Source of the DNA: Streptomyces sp. NBC_01264
GTDB lineage: Bacteria > Actinomycetota > Actinomycetes > Streptomycetales > Streptomycetaceae
Direction: 5' to 3'
DNA: 64,000 nt
Assembly (NCBI RefSeq): GCF_026340675.1
Contig: NZ_JAPEOX010000001.1
Location: forward strand, 5,518,001 to 5,582,000
Part shown: positions 1-9,240 of the stretch, one piece after another
Numbering within the stretch: the first letter of the stretch is position 1
Layout of the letters: each line of letters starts with the position of its first letter
Notes under the pieces: generated by a model
Databases searched by the model: none
Seen by the model: only the letters and a program-made list of their open reading frames with translations
What the model was told of the DNA's origin: nothing
Program-made: the position numbers and the translations under genes

Positions 1-278
1 GGGGCGACTGGGCCGACGGCTTCCGGCTGGTCGGGGACGAGACCATGCCGTCGGTGCTGGCCTACTGGGACGGGATCCGGCAGGAGACGGAGGCGTTCAT
101 CGCCGCGGTCCCCAGCCTCGACGACAGCTTCCCGCTGCCCCCGGCCCCGTGGTTCCCGCAGGACGCCAAGGTCTCGATGCGCTGGATGCTGCTGCACCTG
201 GTGGAGGAGTTCGCCCGGCACGCGGGCCACGCGGACATCATCCGCGAAACCATCGACGGCACCCGCGCCATGGGCTAG
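1..278 (+). CDS. DinB/DUF664-family protein, 3' part only
   Basis: The reading frame is open from base 3 and stops at 278; the start lies outside the window. The visible 91 residues end with a block around MLLHLVEEFARHAGHADI, typical of the DUF664/DinB-like four-helix proteins of actinobacteria, several of which are mycothiol-dependent transferases. The His residues of this block usually belong to the metal site of the DinB fold. No substrate can be inferred. Function is by family resemblance only. Confidence 0.75.
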   Translation, partial: GDWADGFRLVGDETMPSVLAYWDGIRQETEAFIAAVPSLDDSFPLPPAPWFPQDAKVSMRWMLLHLVEEFARHAGHADIIRETIDGTRAMG

Positions 279-314
279 TACGGACTGCGGTGGACGGGTC
301 AGTAGCCTGGCCCC

Positions 315-914
315 ATGTCAGCGATCCGCCTCCTCGTCCTCGGCGCCGTCCGCCAGCACGGACGGGCCCACGGCTACCAGGTCCGGGCCGATCTGGAGTT
401 CTGGGGCGCCCACGAGTGGTCGAACACCAAACCCGGGTCGATCTACCACGCGCTCAAGCAGATGGCGAAGCAGGGCGTCCTGCTGGCCCACGAGGTGGCC
501 CCGTCCGCGGCGGGCGGGCCGCCCCGGACCGAGTACGAGCTCACGGAGACCGGCCGCGCGGAGTACTTCAAGCTGCTTCGCGAGGCGCTGTCCTCCGCCG
601 ACCAGAAGGCCGATGTCCTCGCCTCCGCCCTCGGCTTCATGGTCGACCTGCCGCGTGCCGAGGCCCTGGCCCTGCTCCGCGAGCGCCTGGGCCGGCTCGC
701 CGCGTGGCGCTCCGCCGTCACGGACCACTACGTCCCCGAGGAGGGCCCCGAGCCGCTGGGCCACATCGGCGAGATCATGCACCGCTGGATCCACTCGGCG
801 GACGCCGAGGCGGACTGGACCCGGGGGCTGATCGCCCGGATCGAGGGCGGCGCGTACTCCTTCGCCGACGACCCGGGCGACGCCTTCGCCGGGGTCCTCG
901 CCCCCTCCCCCTGA
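315..914 (+). CDS. PadR-family transcriptional regulator
   Basis: This 199-residue protein has an N-terminal winged helix (about residues 1-80). A recognisable PadR pattern runs from LLVLGAV through GSIYHALKQMAKQGVL to EYELTETGRAEY. The C-terminal half (about 90-180) is the helical dimerisation/effector region. PadR proteins are mostly repressors responding to small molecules. It lies 36 bp after the DUF664 gene in the same direction, so the two may be co-transcribed. The target is unknown. Confidence 0.88.
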   Translation: MSAIRLLVLGAVRQHGRAHGYQVRADLEFWGAHEWSNTKPGSIYHALKQMAKQGVLLAHEVAPSAAGGPPRTEYELTETGRAEYFKLLREALSSADQKADVLASALGFMVDLPRAEALALLRERLGRLAAWRSAVTDHYVPEEGPEPLGHIGEIMHRWIHSADAEADWTRGLIARIEGGAYSFADDPGDAFAGVLAPSP

Positions 915-937
915 GCCGCGCCGCCCGCGGGCTTGCA

Positions 938-954
938 CCTCACGCGGCGTGAGG
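938..954. promoter_or_regulatory. MerR-type operator palindrome for the TipA-like gene
   Basis: CCTCACGC-G-GCGTGAGG is a perfect 8+1+8 palindrome. It overlaps a candidate -35 (TTGCAC, 933-938) separated by 19 bp from a candidate -10 (CAGGCT, 958-963). An operator inside an over-long 19-bp spacer is the hallmark of MerR-activated promoters, and CTCACG/CGTGAG half-sites are common for this subfamily. The gene start at 996 lies downstream, so autoregulation is likely. Confidence 0.7.
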
Positions 955-995
955 GACCAGGCTGGACGCGTACCCGAGAAGAGGAGCGGAAAGCG

Positions 996-1790
996 ATGGG
1001 CTACTCAGTGGGCCAGGTCGCCGGATTCGCCGGAGTCACGGTGCGCGCGCTGCACCACTACGACGAGATCGGGCTGCTCTCCCCGAGCGGCCGCAGCGGA
1101 GCGGGACACCGGCGGTACGACGACGCCGACCTCGACCGGCTGCAGCGGATCCTGTTCTACCGGGAGCTCGGCTTTCCGCTCGAAGAGGTCGCGGTCCTGC
1201 TGGACGATCCGGAAACGGACCCGAGGGAGCACCTGCGCCGGCAGCACGCCCTCCTGTCCGGGCGGATCGCCCGGCTCCAGCAGATGGCCGCGGCCGTCGA
1301 GCACGCCATGGAGGCGAAGAAGATGGGCATCAACCTCACGCCCGAGGAGAAGTTCGAGGTCTTCGGGGATTTCGATCCCGAGGAGCACGCCGAGGAGGCC
1401 GAGCGCCGCTGGGGCGACACGTACCGGGAGTCCGCCCGCCGGACCGCCTCGTACACCAAGGAGGACTGGCTGCGGATCCAGGCCCTGGCCGAGGACATCA
1501 ACCGGCGGTTCGCCGCCCTGCTGGACTCCGGGACGCCCGCGGAGTCCGAGGAGGCCATGGACCTGGCCGAGGAGCACCGCGGCTGGATCAACGGCAGCTA
1601 CTACTTCTGCACGTACGAGATCCACACCGGCCTCGGCGAGATGTACGTGGCGGACGAGCGGTTCACGGCCTACTACGAGGCGGTCCGGCCCGGACTGGCG
1701 GTGTTCGTGCGGGACGCGATCCTGGCCAATGCCGTTCGCAAGGTCCAGGACATCTCCCTGGAACCAGGTGGTGGTGGTGTGCGTTCATAA
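996..1790 (+). CDS. MerR-family, TipA-like regulator with TipAS effector domain
   Basis: A 264-residue protein. Residues 1-70 are a MerR winged helix (YSVGQVAGFAGVTVRALHHY, then GHRRYDDADLDRL), 75-110 a coiled-coil dimerisation helix, and 125-264 a TipAS-like domain ending with the aromatic-rich YYFCTYEIH region. TipA proteins bind drugs through TipAS and activate their own promoter. ATG 996 is preceded by GAGGAGCGG. An upstream in-frame start near 933 is rejected because it would lie inside the promoter palindrome. The length matches TipAL (about 253). The ligand is unknown. Confidence 0.88.
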   Translation: MGYSVGQVAGFAGVTVRALHHYDEIGLLSPSGRSGAGHRRYDDADLDRLQRILFYRELGFPLEEVAVLLDDPETDPREHLRRQHALLSGRIARLQQMAAAVEHAMEAKKMGINLTPEEKFEVFGDFDPEEHAEEAERRWGDTYRESARRTASYTKEDWLRIQALAEDINRRFAALLDSGTPAESEEAMDLAEEHRGWINGSYYFCTYEIHTGLGEMYVADERFTAYYEAVRPGLAVFVRDAILANAVRKVQDISLEPGGGGVRS

Positions 1791-1832
1791 TTGGACGGAC
1801 ACCCCCACCTGATCCAGGAGAGCCCGGAACCC

Positions 1833-2537
1833 GTGAACACGCTTGCGCTCGGTCCTGAGTGGATCTCCCCGGAGTACCTGATCGGCCATTTCGGCCTGAT
1901 CGGCATCCTGGTCATCGTCTTCGCGGAATCCGGTCTCTTCGCCTTCCTGCCCGGAGACTCCCTGCTCTTCACGGCGGGCCTGTTCGTCGCGAGCGGCACC
2001 ATCAGCCAGCCGCTGTGGCTGGTGTGCACCCTGATCGTGGCCGCCGCGATCCTCGGTGACCAGGTCGGCTACATGATCGGCAAGGTCTTCGGTCCGAAGA
2101 TCTTCAACAAGCCGAACTCCAAGCTCTTCAAGCGCGAGAACCTCGACGCGGCGCACGAGTTCATGGAGAAGCACGGCCCCAAGGCCATCGTGCTCGCCCG
2201 CTTCGTGCCGATCATCCGCACCTTCGCGCCGATGGTCGCGGGCGCCACCGCGATGAAGTACCGCACCTTCCTGACCTTCAACGTCATCGGCGGCGTCCTG
2301 TGGGGCGCGGGCGTCACGGTGCTGGGCTACCAGCTCGGCCAGTTCGAGGTCATCAAGAACAACGTCGAGCCGATCTTCATCGGCATCGTCCTGATCTCGG
2401 TGATCCCGGTGATCTTCGAGGTGCTCAAGTCCCGCAAGCAGAAGAAGGCGGCGATGGAGGCCGGCGGCACGCAGCCCGGCGCCGGCGAGGAGCAGGCCCC
2501 GGGCCAACAGCGCAGCGGCCGCCACGCGAAGCGGTAG
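1833..2537 (+). CDS. DedA-family membrane protein
   Basis: A 234-residue polytopic protein of the DedA/SNARE-associated family. It has the expected FAESGLFAFLPGDSLLFTAG early segment, the central Gly-rich GDQVGYMIGKVFG, and the ARFVPIIRTFAPMVAGA motif containing the conserved Arg residues. DedA proteins are linked to lipid flipping and membrane homeostasis. GTG 1833 is chosen because CCAGGAG lies 12 bp upstream and the encoded MNTLALGPEW is the usual N-terminus; a TTG at 1791 is possible. The Lys/Arg-rich tail is cytosolic. It ends at a bidirectional terminator. Confidence 0.87.
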   Translation: MNTLALGPEWISPEYLIGHFGLIGILVIVFAESGLFAFLPGDSLLFTAGLFVASGTISQPLWLVCTLIVAAAILGDQVGYMIGKVFGPKIFNKPNSKLFKRENLDAAHEFMEKHGPKAIVLARFVPIIRTFAPMVAGATAMKYRTFLTFNVIGGVLWGAGVTVLGYQLGQFEVIKNNVEPIFIGIVLISVIPVIFEVLKSRKQKKAAMEAGGTQPGAGEEQAPGQQRSGRHAKR

Positions 2538-2558
2538 GGCCCGCGCGAAGGCTCGTAC

Positions 2559-2597
2559 GATGCCCCGCCGACCGGGATGACCGGTCGGCGGGGCATC
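2559..2597. terminator. Bidirectional intrinsic terminator between DedA and ThrE-like genes
   Basis: Perfect 17-bp stem (2559-2575 with 2581-2597) and a 5-nt loop, between convergent genes. It would serve the plus-strand DedA gene and the minus-strand exporter gene. No long T-run follows, as is usual in Streptomyces. Confidence 0.85.
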
Positions 2598-2642
2598 TGC
2601 GTGTCCGGGCCGCGGGGCCCGGCAAGATCCGAAAGAGACGGC

Positions 2643-4304
2643 CTAGAAGCCGCGGGTGCGCTTCGCCGCGCCGCGCTTGGCCGCACTGGCGGCGCCGGGG
2701 ATGCGCATGAACAGGCGGGAGGTCTCGGAGCCGAGGTTGACGCCGATCGCGATGGCCAGGGCGATGGCCGCGGCGTTCGTCAGCGAGCCCAGCCCCTCGT
2801 TCAGCCGGTTCTCGGCGATCAGCAGGAGCCCGTAGTACGTGGCCGAGCCGGGCAGCAGCGGGCCGATGGCGGCCGTGACGAAGGGGAGCGCCGAGGAGAA
2901 CCGGTGCCGGGCGAGGAGCTGTCCGAAGAGGCCGACCAGCCCGGCGGCGATCGCGGTGGACGGCACCGGCGGCATCTTGGCGGCGTAGTGCAGGGACCCG
3001 TAGATCACCCAGGCGATCCCGCCGTTCAGCGTCACGAACCACACGGTGGAACGTTCCTGCTGGAGCAGGATCGCGAACGTGAACACCAGAACCATCGAGG
3101 CGGCGATCTGGAGCAGCGGCCGCTGCTCGATCTGCAGGATGTCCTCCGGCTGCGGATTGGAGCCGAACTGGACGCCGATGTAGAGCACCACCAGGACGCC
3201 CATGATGATGCCGATGAAGAGGTACATGACCTCCAGCAGCCGGGCGGAGGCGGTGATGTAGTAGCCGGTCAGACCGTCCTGCACGGCCGCGACCAGGGCC
3301 CGTCCCGGCAGCAGCGCGAAGAGCCCGCCGGTGATCACGGCGGAGGAGCGCACGTCGAATTCGGTGAGCTTCAGCGCCACGCCCATCGCGGCCGGGGGCA
3401 TCGCCGCGACCACGAACTGGTAGAACTCCGGCAGCCCGCGCCCGGCGCACAGCCAGGCCAGCCGGTCGCCGAGCACCGCCCCGAGTGCGGCTGCGAAGAA
3501 CACCAGCACGCCACCGCCGACCAGCGTGGAGGCCGCGCCGGCGAGCAGCCCGGCGGCGGCGGTGAGCACCCAGCCGGGGTACGGGTGCCGGTTGCGGCGG
3601 ATCTCGGCGAGCCGGCGGTAGGCGTCCTCCAGCGAGATCTCGACCTCGTGCGCGGTGATGTCGTTGACGAGGGCGAACACGGCCGAGAGCCGGGTGTAGT
3701 CCGTGCCGCGGCGGCGGACGGTGCGGTTCGCCGACACGGGGTCGTCCACCAGGGAGGGCTGGTGGGTGATCGACAGCAGGGTGAAGGTGACGGTGGGCTC
3801 GCAGCGGTCCAGGCCGTAGCTGCGGGCCACGGCGAACATCGCGGCCTCCACGTCCTCGGCGCCCTCGCCGCCCGAGAGCAGCAGCTCGCCGATGCGCAGC
3901 GTCAGGTCGAGCACGCGGCCCACGGCGGGCCCGGTCTCCACGGCGAGGCGCTGCGAGGGCTCCGGCACCGGCCGGACGTCGACCGGCATGCGCAGCACCG
4001 TGCGCATGCGGTCCTGCCAGGGGGACTCCTTCAACCGGGTGACGGGGAAACCCGTGGGGCCGGTGTAGGCCGGCGGGGAGTGGGCGGCGCTGTAGGTGTG
4101 CGGGGTGGCGAACGCGGACGCCGGCCCGTCGGGGTCCACGGGCAGCGAGGCGAGCCCCTCGGGGACGGCGAACTCCGAGGTCGGCTGGTCCTCCTCGGTC
4201 ACCTCCGGGTCCACACCGACCCCGTCCGGCACGGAGAACGCGCTGTGCGCCTCGTCCGACTTCGGCTTCCGGTCCTCGGTCCCCGATCCTTCGCCTTCCG
4301 CCAC
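2643..4304 (-). CDS. Threonine/serine exporter (ThrE-family) membrane protein
   Basis: A 553-residue protein. A hydrophilic, Ser/Pro/Glu-rich N-terminus (about 1-120) is followed by the ThrE domain (GELLLSGGEGAEDVEAAM... then LSITHQPS) and about ten hydrophobic segments from residue 240 to 530, fusing the ThrE and ThrE2 halves. C. glutamicum ThrE exports threonine and serine; the substrate here is inferred. The N-terminal extension contains two similar SEFAVPEG/SAFSVPDG blocks of unknown meaning. It is transcribed away from ppa, with a terminator between them. Confidence 0.85.
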   Translation of the reverse strand: MAEGEGSGTEDRKPKSDEAHSAFSVPDGVGVDPEVTEEDQPTSEFAVPEGLASLPVDPDGPASAFATPHTYSAAHSPPAYTGPTGFPVTRLKESPWQDRMRTVLRMPVDVRPVPEPSQRLAVETGPAVGRVLDLTLRIGELLLSGGEGAEDVEAAMFAVARSYGLDRCEPTVTFTLLSITHQPSLVDDPVSANRTVRRRGTDYTRLSAVFALVNDITAHEVEISLEDAYRRLAEIRRNRHPYPGWVLTAAAGLLAGAASTLVGGGVLVFFAAALGAVLGDRLAWLCAGRGLPEFYQFVVAAMPPAAMGVALKLTEFDVRSSAVITGGLFALLPGRALVAAVQDGLTGYYITASARLLEVMYLFIGIIMGVLVVLYIGVQFGSNPQPEDILQIEQRPLLQIAASMVLVFTFAILLQQERSTVWFVTLNGGIAWVIYGSLHYAAKMPPVPSTAIAAGLVGLFGQLLARHRFSSALPFVTAAIGPLLPGSATYYGLLLIAENRLNEGLGSLTNAAAIALAIAIGVNLGSETSRLFMRIPGAASAAKRGAAKRTRGF

Positions 4305-4399
4305 GCGTCCTCCCAGTCCCCGACCCAGCCCGTATCAGTATGCGGAACACCTTGATCCGCGGCGAAAGCGCACCGGCCGCCCCGCCCCGGACACGACGA

Positions 4400-4431
4400 C
4401 GGGCGGCACCCCGTTCAAGGGGTACCGCCCG
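4400..4431 (-). terminator. Terminator hairpin downstream of ppa
   Basis: 13-bp arms (4400-4412 with 4419-4431) with one mismatch and a 6-nt loop, 53 bp past the ppa stop on the minus strand. Confidence 0.65.
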
Positions 4432-4484
4432 CGATGTCACAGGGGCCGGAGGGGCCTCAGGCCCGCTCCGTCACCGAGCCGTGC

Positions 4485-4979
4485 TCAGTGGTGGCCGCCC
4501 TGGGCCTCGAGGCGCTTGAACGAGGCCTCGATCTCGGCCTCGGCCTCGGTGCGGCCGACCCAGTTCGCGCCCTCGACCGACTTGCCCGGCTCCAGGTCCT
4601 TGTAGACCTCGAAGAAGTGCTGGATCTCCAGGCGGTCGAACTCGGACACGTGGTGGATGTCGCGCAGGTGCTCCACACGCGGGTCGGACGCCGGCACGCA
4701 CAGCAGCTTGGCGTCGCCGCCCGCCTCGTCCGTCATATTGAACATGCCGATCGCGCGGCACTTGATCAGGCAGCCCGGGAAGGTCGGCTCGTCAAGGATG
4801 ACCAGCGCGTCCAGCGGGTCGCCGTCCTCGCCGAGGGTGTTCTCGACGAAGCCGTAGTCGGCCGGGTAGCTGGTCGAGGTGAAGAGGCGACGGTCCAGAC
4901 GGATCCGGCCGGTCTCGTGGTCCACCTCGTACTTGTTCCGCGAACCCTTGGGGATCTCGATGGTGACGTCGAACTCCAC
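4485..4979 (-). CDS. ppa: Inorganic pyrophosphatase
   Basis: A 164-residue soluble family I pyrophosphatase that hydrolyses PPi to phosphate in the cytosol. Conserved blocks include [17 protein letters not shown], the signature [11 protein letters not shown] with the metal-binding Asp residues, and [12 protein letters not shown] 4979 is chosen ([12 protein letters not shown]): it has GGAGGA 6 nt upstream and matches the usual length near 163. Longer in-frame starts up to 5099 encode an unlikely Arg/Pro-rich leader. It is divergent from dacB. Confidence 0.95.
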   Translation of the reverse strand: MEFDVTIEIPKGSRNKYEVDHETGRIRLDRRLFTSTSYPADYGFVENTLGEDGDPLDALVILDEPTFPGCLIKCRAIGMFNMTDEAGGDAKLLCVPASDPRVEHLRDIHHVSEFDRLEIQHFFEVYKDLEPGKSVEGANWVGRTEAEAEIEASFKRLEAQGGHH

Positions 4980-5151
4980 GTCCTGCTCCTCCATGATCAG
5001 CTTCAGCAGCTTGATTGCTTCGGGACTGCGCCGGCTCAGCTGCGTGCGTGGCCGGCCCGGCCCTGCCGGGTGGGGTGCCATGCTCGCGGCAAGACGCAAT
5101 GGTTAAGTGTCCCTCACGCATATGTGTGATCGCGAAAGGGGCTGGTCCGAG

Positions 5152-6606
5152 GTGCCATTGGTCAAGACGTGGCAGCTCATCGCGGTGTCGGCCGTCGCCG
5201 GCCTCGCCCTGTCGGCCGCGACGGTGGCCGCCGCGGGTCCCTGGGACTCCGGCCAGCGTAAGGCCGAGCGGGACAGGGCCGCCTCCTGGGGCCGTACGGG
5301 TGGCGCAGATCACGGTACGGACCCCGCCGCGGAGCTCCCGCGGGCGGCCCCCAGCGCTCCCGGAGTGCTCGCGGGCGTGCGCCCGGGCGGAGCCGTCTCC
5401 GGCGAGGCCTCCGGGGATCAGGCCGGCGCGGGGGACCCCGGCGCCCTGGCCGCGGCCCTGCGGCCGCTGCTCGCCGACCCCGCACTCGGAACCCTGCAGG
5501 GCGCCTCCGTGATCGACACCGCCACCGGGAAGGTCCTCTTCGAGGCCGGGGCCCGCGATCCCATGACCCCCGCCTCCACCGTCAAGATCGCCACGGCGGC
5601 GGCCTCCCTCGCGGCCCTCGGTCCCGACCACCGGATCCGCACCACCGTGACCCCGGGCGCCGGACCCGGCCAGATCGTCCTGGTCGGCGGTGGAGACCCC
5701 TCGCTCACCGCCAAGAAGAAGGCCCCGGCCGGCTCCGGCGGCAGCCTCGTCGCCCTCGCCGCGGACACCGCGCAGGCCCTCAAGGCCGCCGGCACCACCT
5801 CCGTGACCCTCGGCTACGACGACTCGCTCTACACCGGCCCCGTCCTCCACCCGATCGGCGCCAACCCCAACCTCGCGCCCGTCACGGCCCTGACCGCCGA
5901 CGAAGGCCGCCCCGACGAGTCCTTCTCTGGCCCCGTCAAGCGCAGTGAGGACCCCTCCCGCGACACCGCACGGGCCTTCGCCGCCCTGCTGAAGGAACGC
6001 GGGGTCAAGGTCACCGGCGCGCCCGCCAGGGCCAAGGCCCCCGCCGGCGCCGTCCCGCTCGCCGCCACCCTCTCGCCGCCGCTCGCCGGACTCGTCGAGC
6101 GGATGCTGACCCACAGCGACAACGACATCGCCGAAGCCCTGGCCCGCCAGACCGCCCTCGCCTCCGGAGCGCCCGCGAGCTTCGACGGCGTCGCCCGGGC
6201 CACCGGCGCCAGACTGGCCGCCCTCGGAGTCGACACCTCCGGATCCCGCTTCGCCGACGGCAGCGGCCTGAACCGGGCCGACAAGGTCAGCGCCGGCCTG
6301 CTCACCGCCCTCCTCGCCAAGGCCGCCGACCCGCAGCGGCCCGAGCTTCGGCCCGTCCTGACCGGACTGCCCGTCGCCGGATTCACCGGCACCCTGCGGG
6401 TCCGCAACTCCGGCACCTCGCCGGCGGCCGGCCTGCTGCGGGCCAAGACCGGCACCCTGAGCGGCGTGAACGCCCTCGCCGGCACCGTCGTCGACCCCAC
6501 CGGCCGACTGCTCGCCTTCGCGTTCCTGGCCGCGAACACCCCCGACGCGGGCCCCGCCGAGAAGGGCCTCGACAAGCTCGCGGCGGCCGTGGCCACCACT
6601 TCCTGA
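5152..6606 (+). CDS. dacB: D-alanyl-D-alanine carboxypeptidase, peptidase S13 (PBP4-type)
   Basis: A 484-residue exported penicillin-binding protein. The N-terminal hydrophobic segment (about 8-28) is a signal peptide or anchor, followed by a disordered linker to residue 95. Active-site motifs are S142-T-V-K145, S322-D-N324 and K432-T-G434. It trims or cuts D-Ala-containing peptidoglycan stems outside the membrane. GTG 5152 follows AAAGGGG; the in-frame starts at 5107 and 5122 would put a charged stretch before the signal sequence. It is divergent from ppa with about 170 bp shared. Confidence 0.92.
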   Translation: MPLVKTWQLIAVSAVAGLALSAATVAAAGPWDSGQRKAERDRAASWGRTGGADHGTDPAAELPRAAPSAPGVLAGVRPGGAVSGEASGDQAGAGDPGALAAALRPLLADPALGTLQGASVIDTATGKVLFEAGARDPMTPASTVKIATAAASLAALGPDHRIRTTVTPGAGPGQIVLVGGGDPSLTAKKKAPAGSGGSLVALAADTAQALKAAGTTSVTLGYDDSLYTGPVLHPIGANPNLAPVTALTADEGRPDESFSGPVKRSEDPSRDTARAFAALLKERGVKVTGAPARAKAPAGAVPLAATLSPPLAGLVERMLTHSDNDIAEALARQTALASGAPASFDGVARATGARLAALGVDTSGSRFADGSGLNRADKVSAGLLTALLAKAADPQRPELRPVLTGLPVAGFTGTLRVRNSGTSPAAGLLRAKTGTLSGVNALAGTVVDPTGRLLAFAFLAANTPDAGPAEKGLDKLAAAVATTS

Positions 6607-6664
6607 GGATCCCGCCCGCTCCCTGGGGATCCCGCCCGCGCCGAGGTCCACGTACGGTTGACGC

Positions 6665-7816
6665 ATGACGAGCTTCGGTGGTGCGGAGATGGTCGACTGG
6701 AACCTCGCGGTGGCGACCGCGACCAGGCTCGTGCGGCCCGGCCCGGAGGTCAGCCGGGACGAGGCGCGGGCCGTCGTGGCGGAGCTGCGCAGGCACGCCA
6801 AGACCTCGGAACGGCACGTACGCGAGTTCACGCGGATGATGCCCGAAGGCATGACCCCGGTTGACACGCCCGTCCTCGTCGTGGACCGGGCCGGCTGGGT
6901 CAAGGCCAACGTGGCGGGCTTCCGCGAGCTCCTGTCCCCCCTCCTCGGCACGATGCGGGACCGCCGCTCCGGTACCCCCGGCGGCGCCGTGCTCGGCGCG
7001 GTCGGCGGCAAGGTCACCGGCGTCGAGCTGGGCATGGTGCTCAGCTTCCTGGCCTCCCGCGTGCTCGGCCAGTACGAGACCTTCGCGCCCGCGGGCCTCG
7101 ACCTCCCGGGCTCCGCGACGGGCGGCCGGCTGCTGCTCGTCGCGCCGAACATCGTCCACGTCGAGCGGGAGCTGGAGGTGGACCCCCACGACTTCCGGCT
7201 CTGGGTCTGCCTGCACGAGGAGACGCACCGTACCCAGTTCACGGCCGTCCCGTGGCTCCGCGAACACCTGGAGGGTGAAATCCAGACGTTCCTCGGAGCC
7301 ACCGAAATGGACCCGATGAACGTGCTGGAGCGCCTGCGCGAGGCCGCCCAGTCCTTCGCCGGCGCCCGCCCCGCCGCGGAGAACGGGGACGAGGGCCGCT
7401 CCCTCGTCGAGCTCGTCCAGACCCCCGAGCAGCGCGAGGTACTGGCCCGGCTCACCGCCGTCATGTCCCTCCTGGAGGGCCACGCCGACTTCGTCATGGA
7501 CGGGGTCGGCCCCGAGGTCGTGCCCTCGGTCGCCGAGATCCGCGAGAAGTTCCAGCAGCGCAGGGCCAGCGGAGCCGGGCGGCTCGACGCCGCCCTGCGC
7601 AAGCTCCTCGGCCTCGACGCCAAACTGCGCCAGTACCGCGACGGGGAACGCTTCGTGCGCGCCGTCGTCGCCCAGGTCGGCATGGACGGCTTCAACCGGG
7701 TCTGGACCTCCCCGAACACACTGCCGACCAAGTCGGAGATCGCCAGGCCCGCGGACTGGGTGGCCCGCGTCCACCGCAAGGGGAGCGAGCAGAGCGAGGC
7801 GAGCGAAGAGGTGTGA
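6665..7816 (+). CDS. Zinc-dependent metalloprotease, DUF2342 family
   Basis: A 383-residue protein of the actinobacterial DUF2342 family, which annotations sometimes describe as F420-biosynthesis associated. It carries a zincin motif H184-E-E-T-H188 and the downstream EGHADFVMD block, consistent with a zinc peptidase. No signal peptide is visible. It lies between dacB and tilS on the same strand, a conserved actinobacterial arrangement as I recall. The substrate is unknown, and proteolysis is inferred from the motif. Confidence 0.85.
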   Translation: MTSFGGAEMVDWNLAVATATRLVRPGPEVSRDEARAVVAELRRHAKTSERHVREFTRMMPEGMTPVDTPVLVVDRAGWVKANVAGFRELLSPLLGTMRDRRSGTPGGAVLGAVGGKVTGVELGMVLSFLASRVLGQYETFAPAGLDLPGSATGGRLLLVAPNIVHVERELEVDPHDFRLWVCLHEETHRTQFTAVPWLREHLEGEIQTFLGATEMDPMNVLERLREAAQSFAGARPAAENGDEGRSLVELVQTPEQREVLARLTAVMSLLEGHADFVMDGVGPEVVPSVAEIREKFQQRRASGAGRLDAALRKLLGLDAKLRQYRDGERFVRAVVAQVGMDGFNRVWTSPNTLPTKSEIARPADWVARVHRKGSEQSEASEEV

Positions 7817-8049
7817 CCACAGAGGCGTGAAGATGTCCCTCTGGGGGAAGCAGCGTCACCCGTCCGAGGGACCGTGGGGCGTGGAAGGGCGTGCGATGCT
7901 CAGGGAACGGCTCGGTTCTGTCACCATCGACGCACTCTGAGTGACAACCCCTCGCCCGCGGGGGGAGCCGGGCAGCACCCCGGCGCACCACCTCCCCAAC
8001 GCCTCCCCAGCGCCTCCGAGGCACCGAACTCCACCGAAGGGCACCGGAC

Positions 8050-9177
8050 ATGGGTCCCCATCCTGCGGTCGCGGCGATACGCCTGGCGGTCCGCCGCGTA
8101 CTCCACGACGTCCTCACCGACCTCACCGAACGGGGCGGCCGTCCCGCTCCCGCCCCCGCACCCCGGGTCGGCCGTCCCGGCCGCACCGTCGGCTCCTCGG
8201 CCGGTGCCGCCCCCCACGACCCCCTCCCCGACACCGCACCGCTGGTCCTCGTCGCCTGCTCCGGCGGCGCCGACTCCATGGCGCTCGCCTCCGCCCTCGC
8301 CTTCGAGGCCCCCAAACTCGGAATCCGCGCCGGCGGCATCACCGTCGACCACGGCCTCCAGGACGGCTCCGCCCTGCGCGCCGCCGAGGTCGTCTCCCGC
8401 ATGACCGCGCTGCGCCTCGACCCCGCCCTGTCCGTCGCCGTGCGCGTCGGCCGCGACGGAGGCCCCGAAGCCGCCGCCCGCGACGCCCGCTACGCGGCCC
8501 TGGACGAGGCCGCCGACCGGCTGGGCGCCGTCGCCGTGCTGCTCGGCCACACCCGCGACGACCAAGCCGAAACCGTCCTGCTGGGCCTCGCCCGCGGCTC
8601 CGGCATCCGCTCGCTCTCCGGCATGGCCGAAGTCTCCGGAGGCCCCGGAGATCCCGGCGCACGCGGCGGCCGCAGCCACCGCTACCGCCGGCCGTTCCTC
8701 CAGGTGGACCGGCAGACCGCCCGCAAGGCCTGCATGGTCCAGTCCCTGGCCGTCTGGGACGACCCGCACAACATCGACCCCGCCTACACCCGCTCCCGGC
8801 TGCGCCACGAGGGACTGCCCGCCCTGGAGAAGGCGCTCGGCAAGGGGGTCGTGGAGGCGCTCGCCCGCACCGCCCAGCTCTCCCGCGACGACGCCGACGC
8901 CCTGGACGCCTGGGCCGCCGAGGCCGAGAGCGGCGTACGCGACGAAGACGGCCGCCTGGAGTGCGCCAAGCTGTACGCGCTGCCCCCCGCCGTCCGCCGC
9001 CGCGTACTGCGCCGGGCCGTCGTCGCCGCGGGTTCCCCCGCAGGCTCCCTCTTCGCCCGCCACATCGAGGAAGTCGACCGGCTCATCACCGGATGGCGCG
9101 GTCAGGGAGCCATCAACCTGCCCGGCCGGGTCGAGGCCCAGCGGCAGGGTGGCAGACTGGTCATCCGGCAGGGCTGA
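8050..9177 (+). CDS. tilS: tRNA(Ile)-lysidine synthase
   Basis: A 375-residue N-type ATP pyrophosphatase. The PP-loop S71-GGADS-76 and the [20 protein letters not shown] motif identify TilS. It converts the wobble cytidine of the CAU-anticodon tRNA-Ile to lysidine, needed to read AUA. The C-terminal extension (about 300-375) carries the EVDRLITGW region. It is followed closely by hpt and ftsH, a widespread bacterial gene order. ATG 8050 starts directly into the expected N-terminal helix. Confidence 0.93.
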   Translation: MGPHPAVAAIRLAVRRVLHDVLTDLTERGGRPAPAPAPRVGRPGRTVGSSAGAAPHDPLPDTAPLVLVACSGGADSMALASALAFEAPKLGIRAGGITVDHGLQDGSALRAAEVVSRMTALRLDPALSVAVRVGRDGGPEAAARDARYAALDEAADRLGAVAVLLGHTRDDQAETVLLGLARGSGIRSLSGMAEVSGGPGDPGARGGRSHRYRRPFLQVDRQTARKACMVQSLAVWDDPHNIDPAYTRSRLRHEGLPALEKALGKGVVEALARTAQLSRDDADALDAWAAEAESGVRDEDGRLECAKLYALPPAVRRRVLRRAVVAAGSPAGSLFARHIEEVDRLITGWRGQGAINLPGRVEAQRQGGRLVIRQG

Positions 9178-9201
9178 TTGATGCTGAAACACGGCTGAGA
9201 C

Positions 9202-9222
9202 CTCCGGGGTCACCCCCCGGAG
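9202..9222 (+). terminator. Small hairpin between tilS and hpt
   Basis: CTCCGGGG (9202-9209) pairs with CCCCGGAG (9215-9222) around a 5-nt loop, 18 nt before hpt. It could attenuate tilS read-through or affect hpt translation. There is no T-run. Confidence 0.4.
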
Positions 9223-9240
9223 CCCCAGCCGACAACGAAA

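Noticed and set aside
933..995. An upstream start for the TipA-like regulator
   Set aside because: It lies within the -35/operator region and has no SD; ATG 996 has a good SD and the family N-terminus.
4792..7779. A 995-codon open frame on the minus strand across ppa, dacB and the metalloprotease gene
   Set aside because: It is antisense to genes with complete catalytic motifs and its translation is low-complexity Arg/Gly/Ala; a by-product of high third-position GC.
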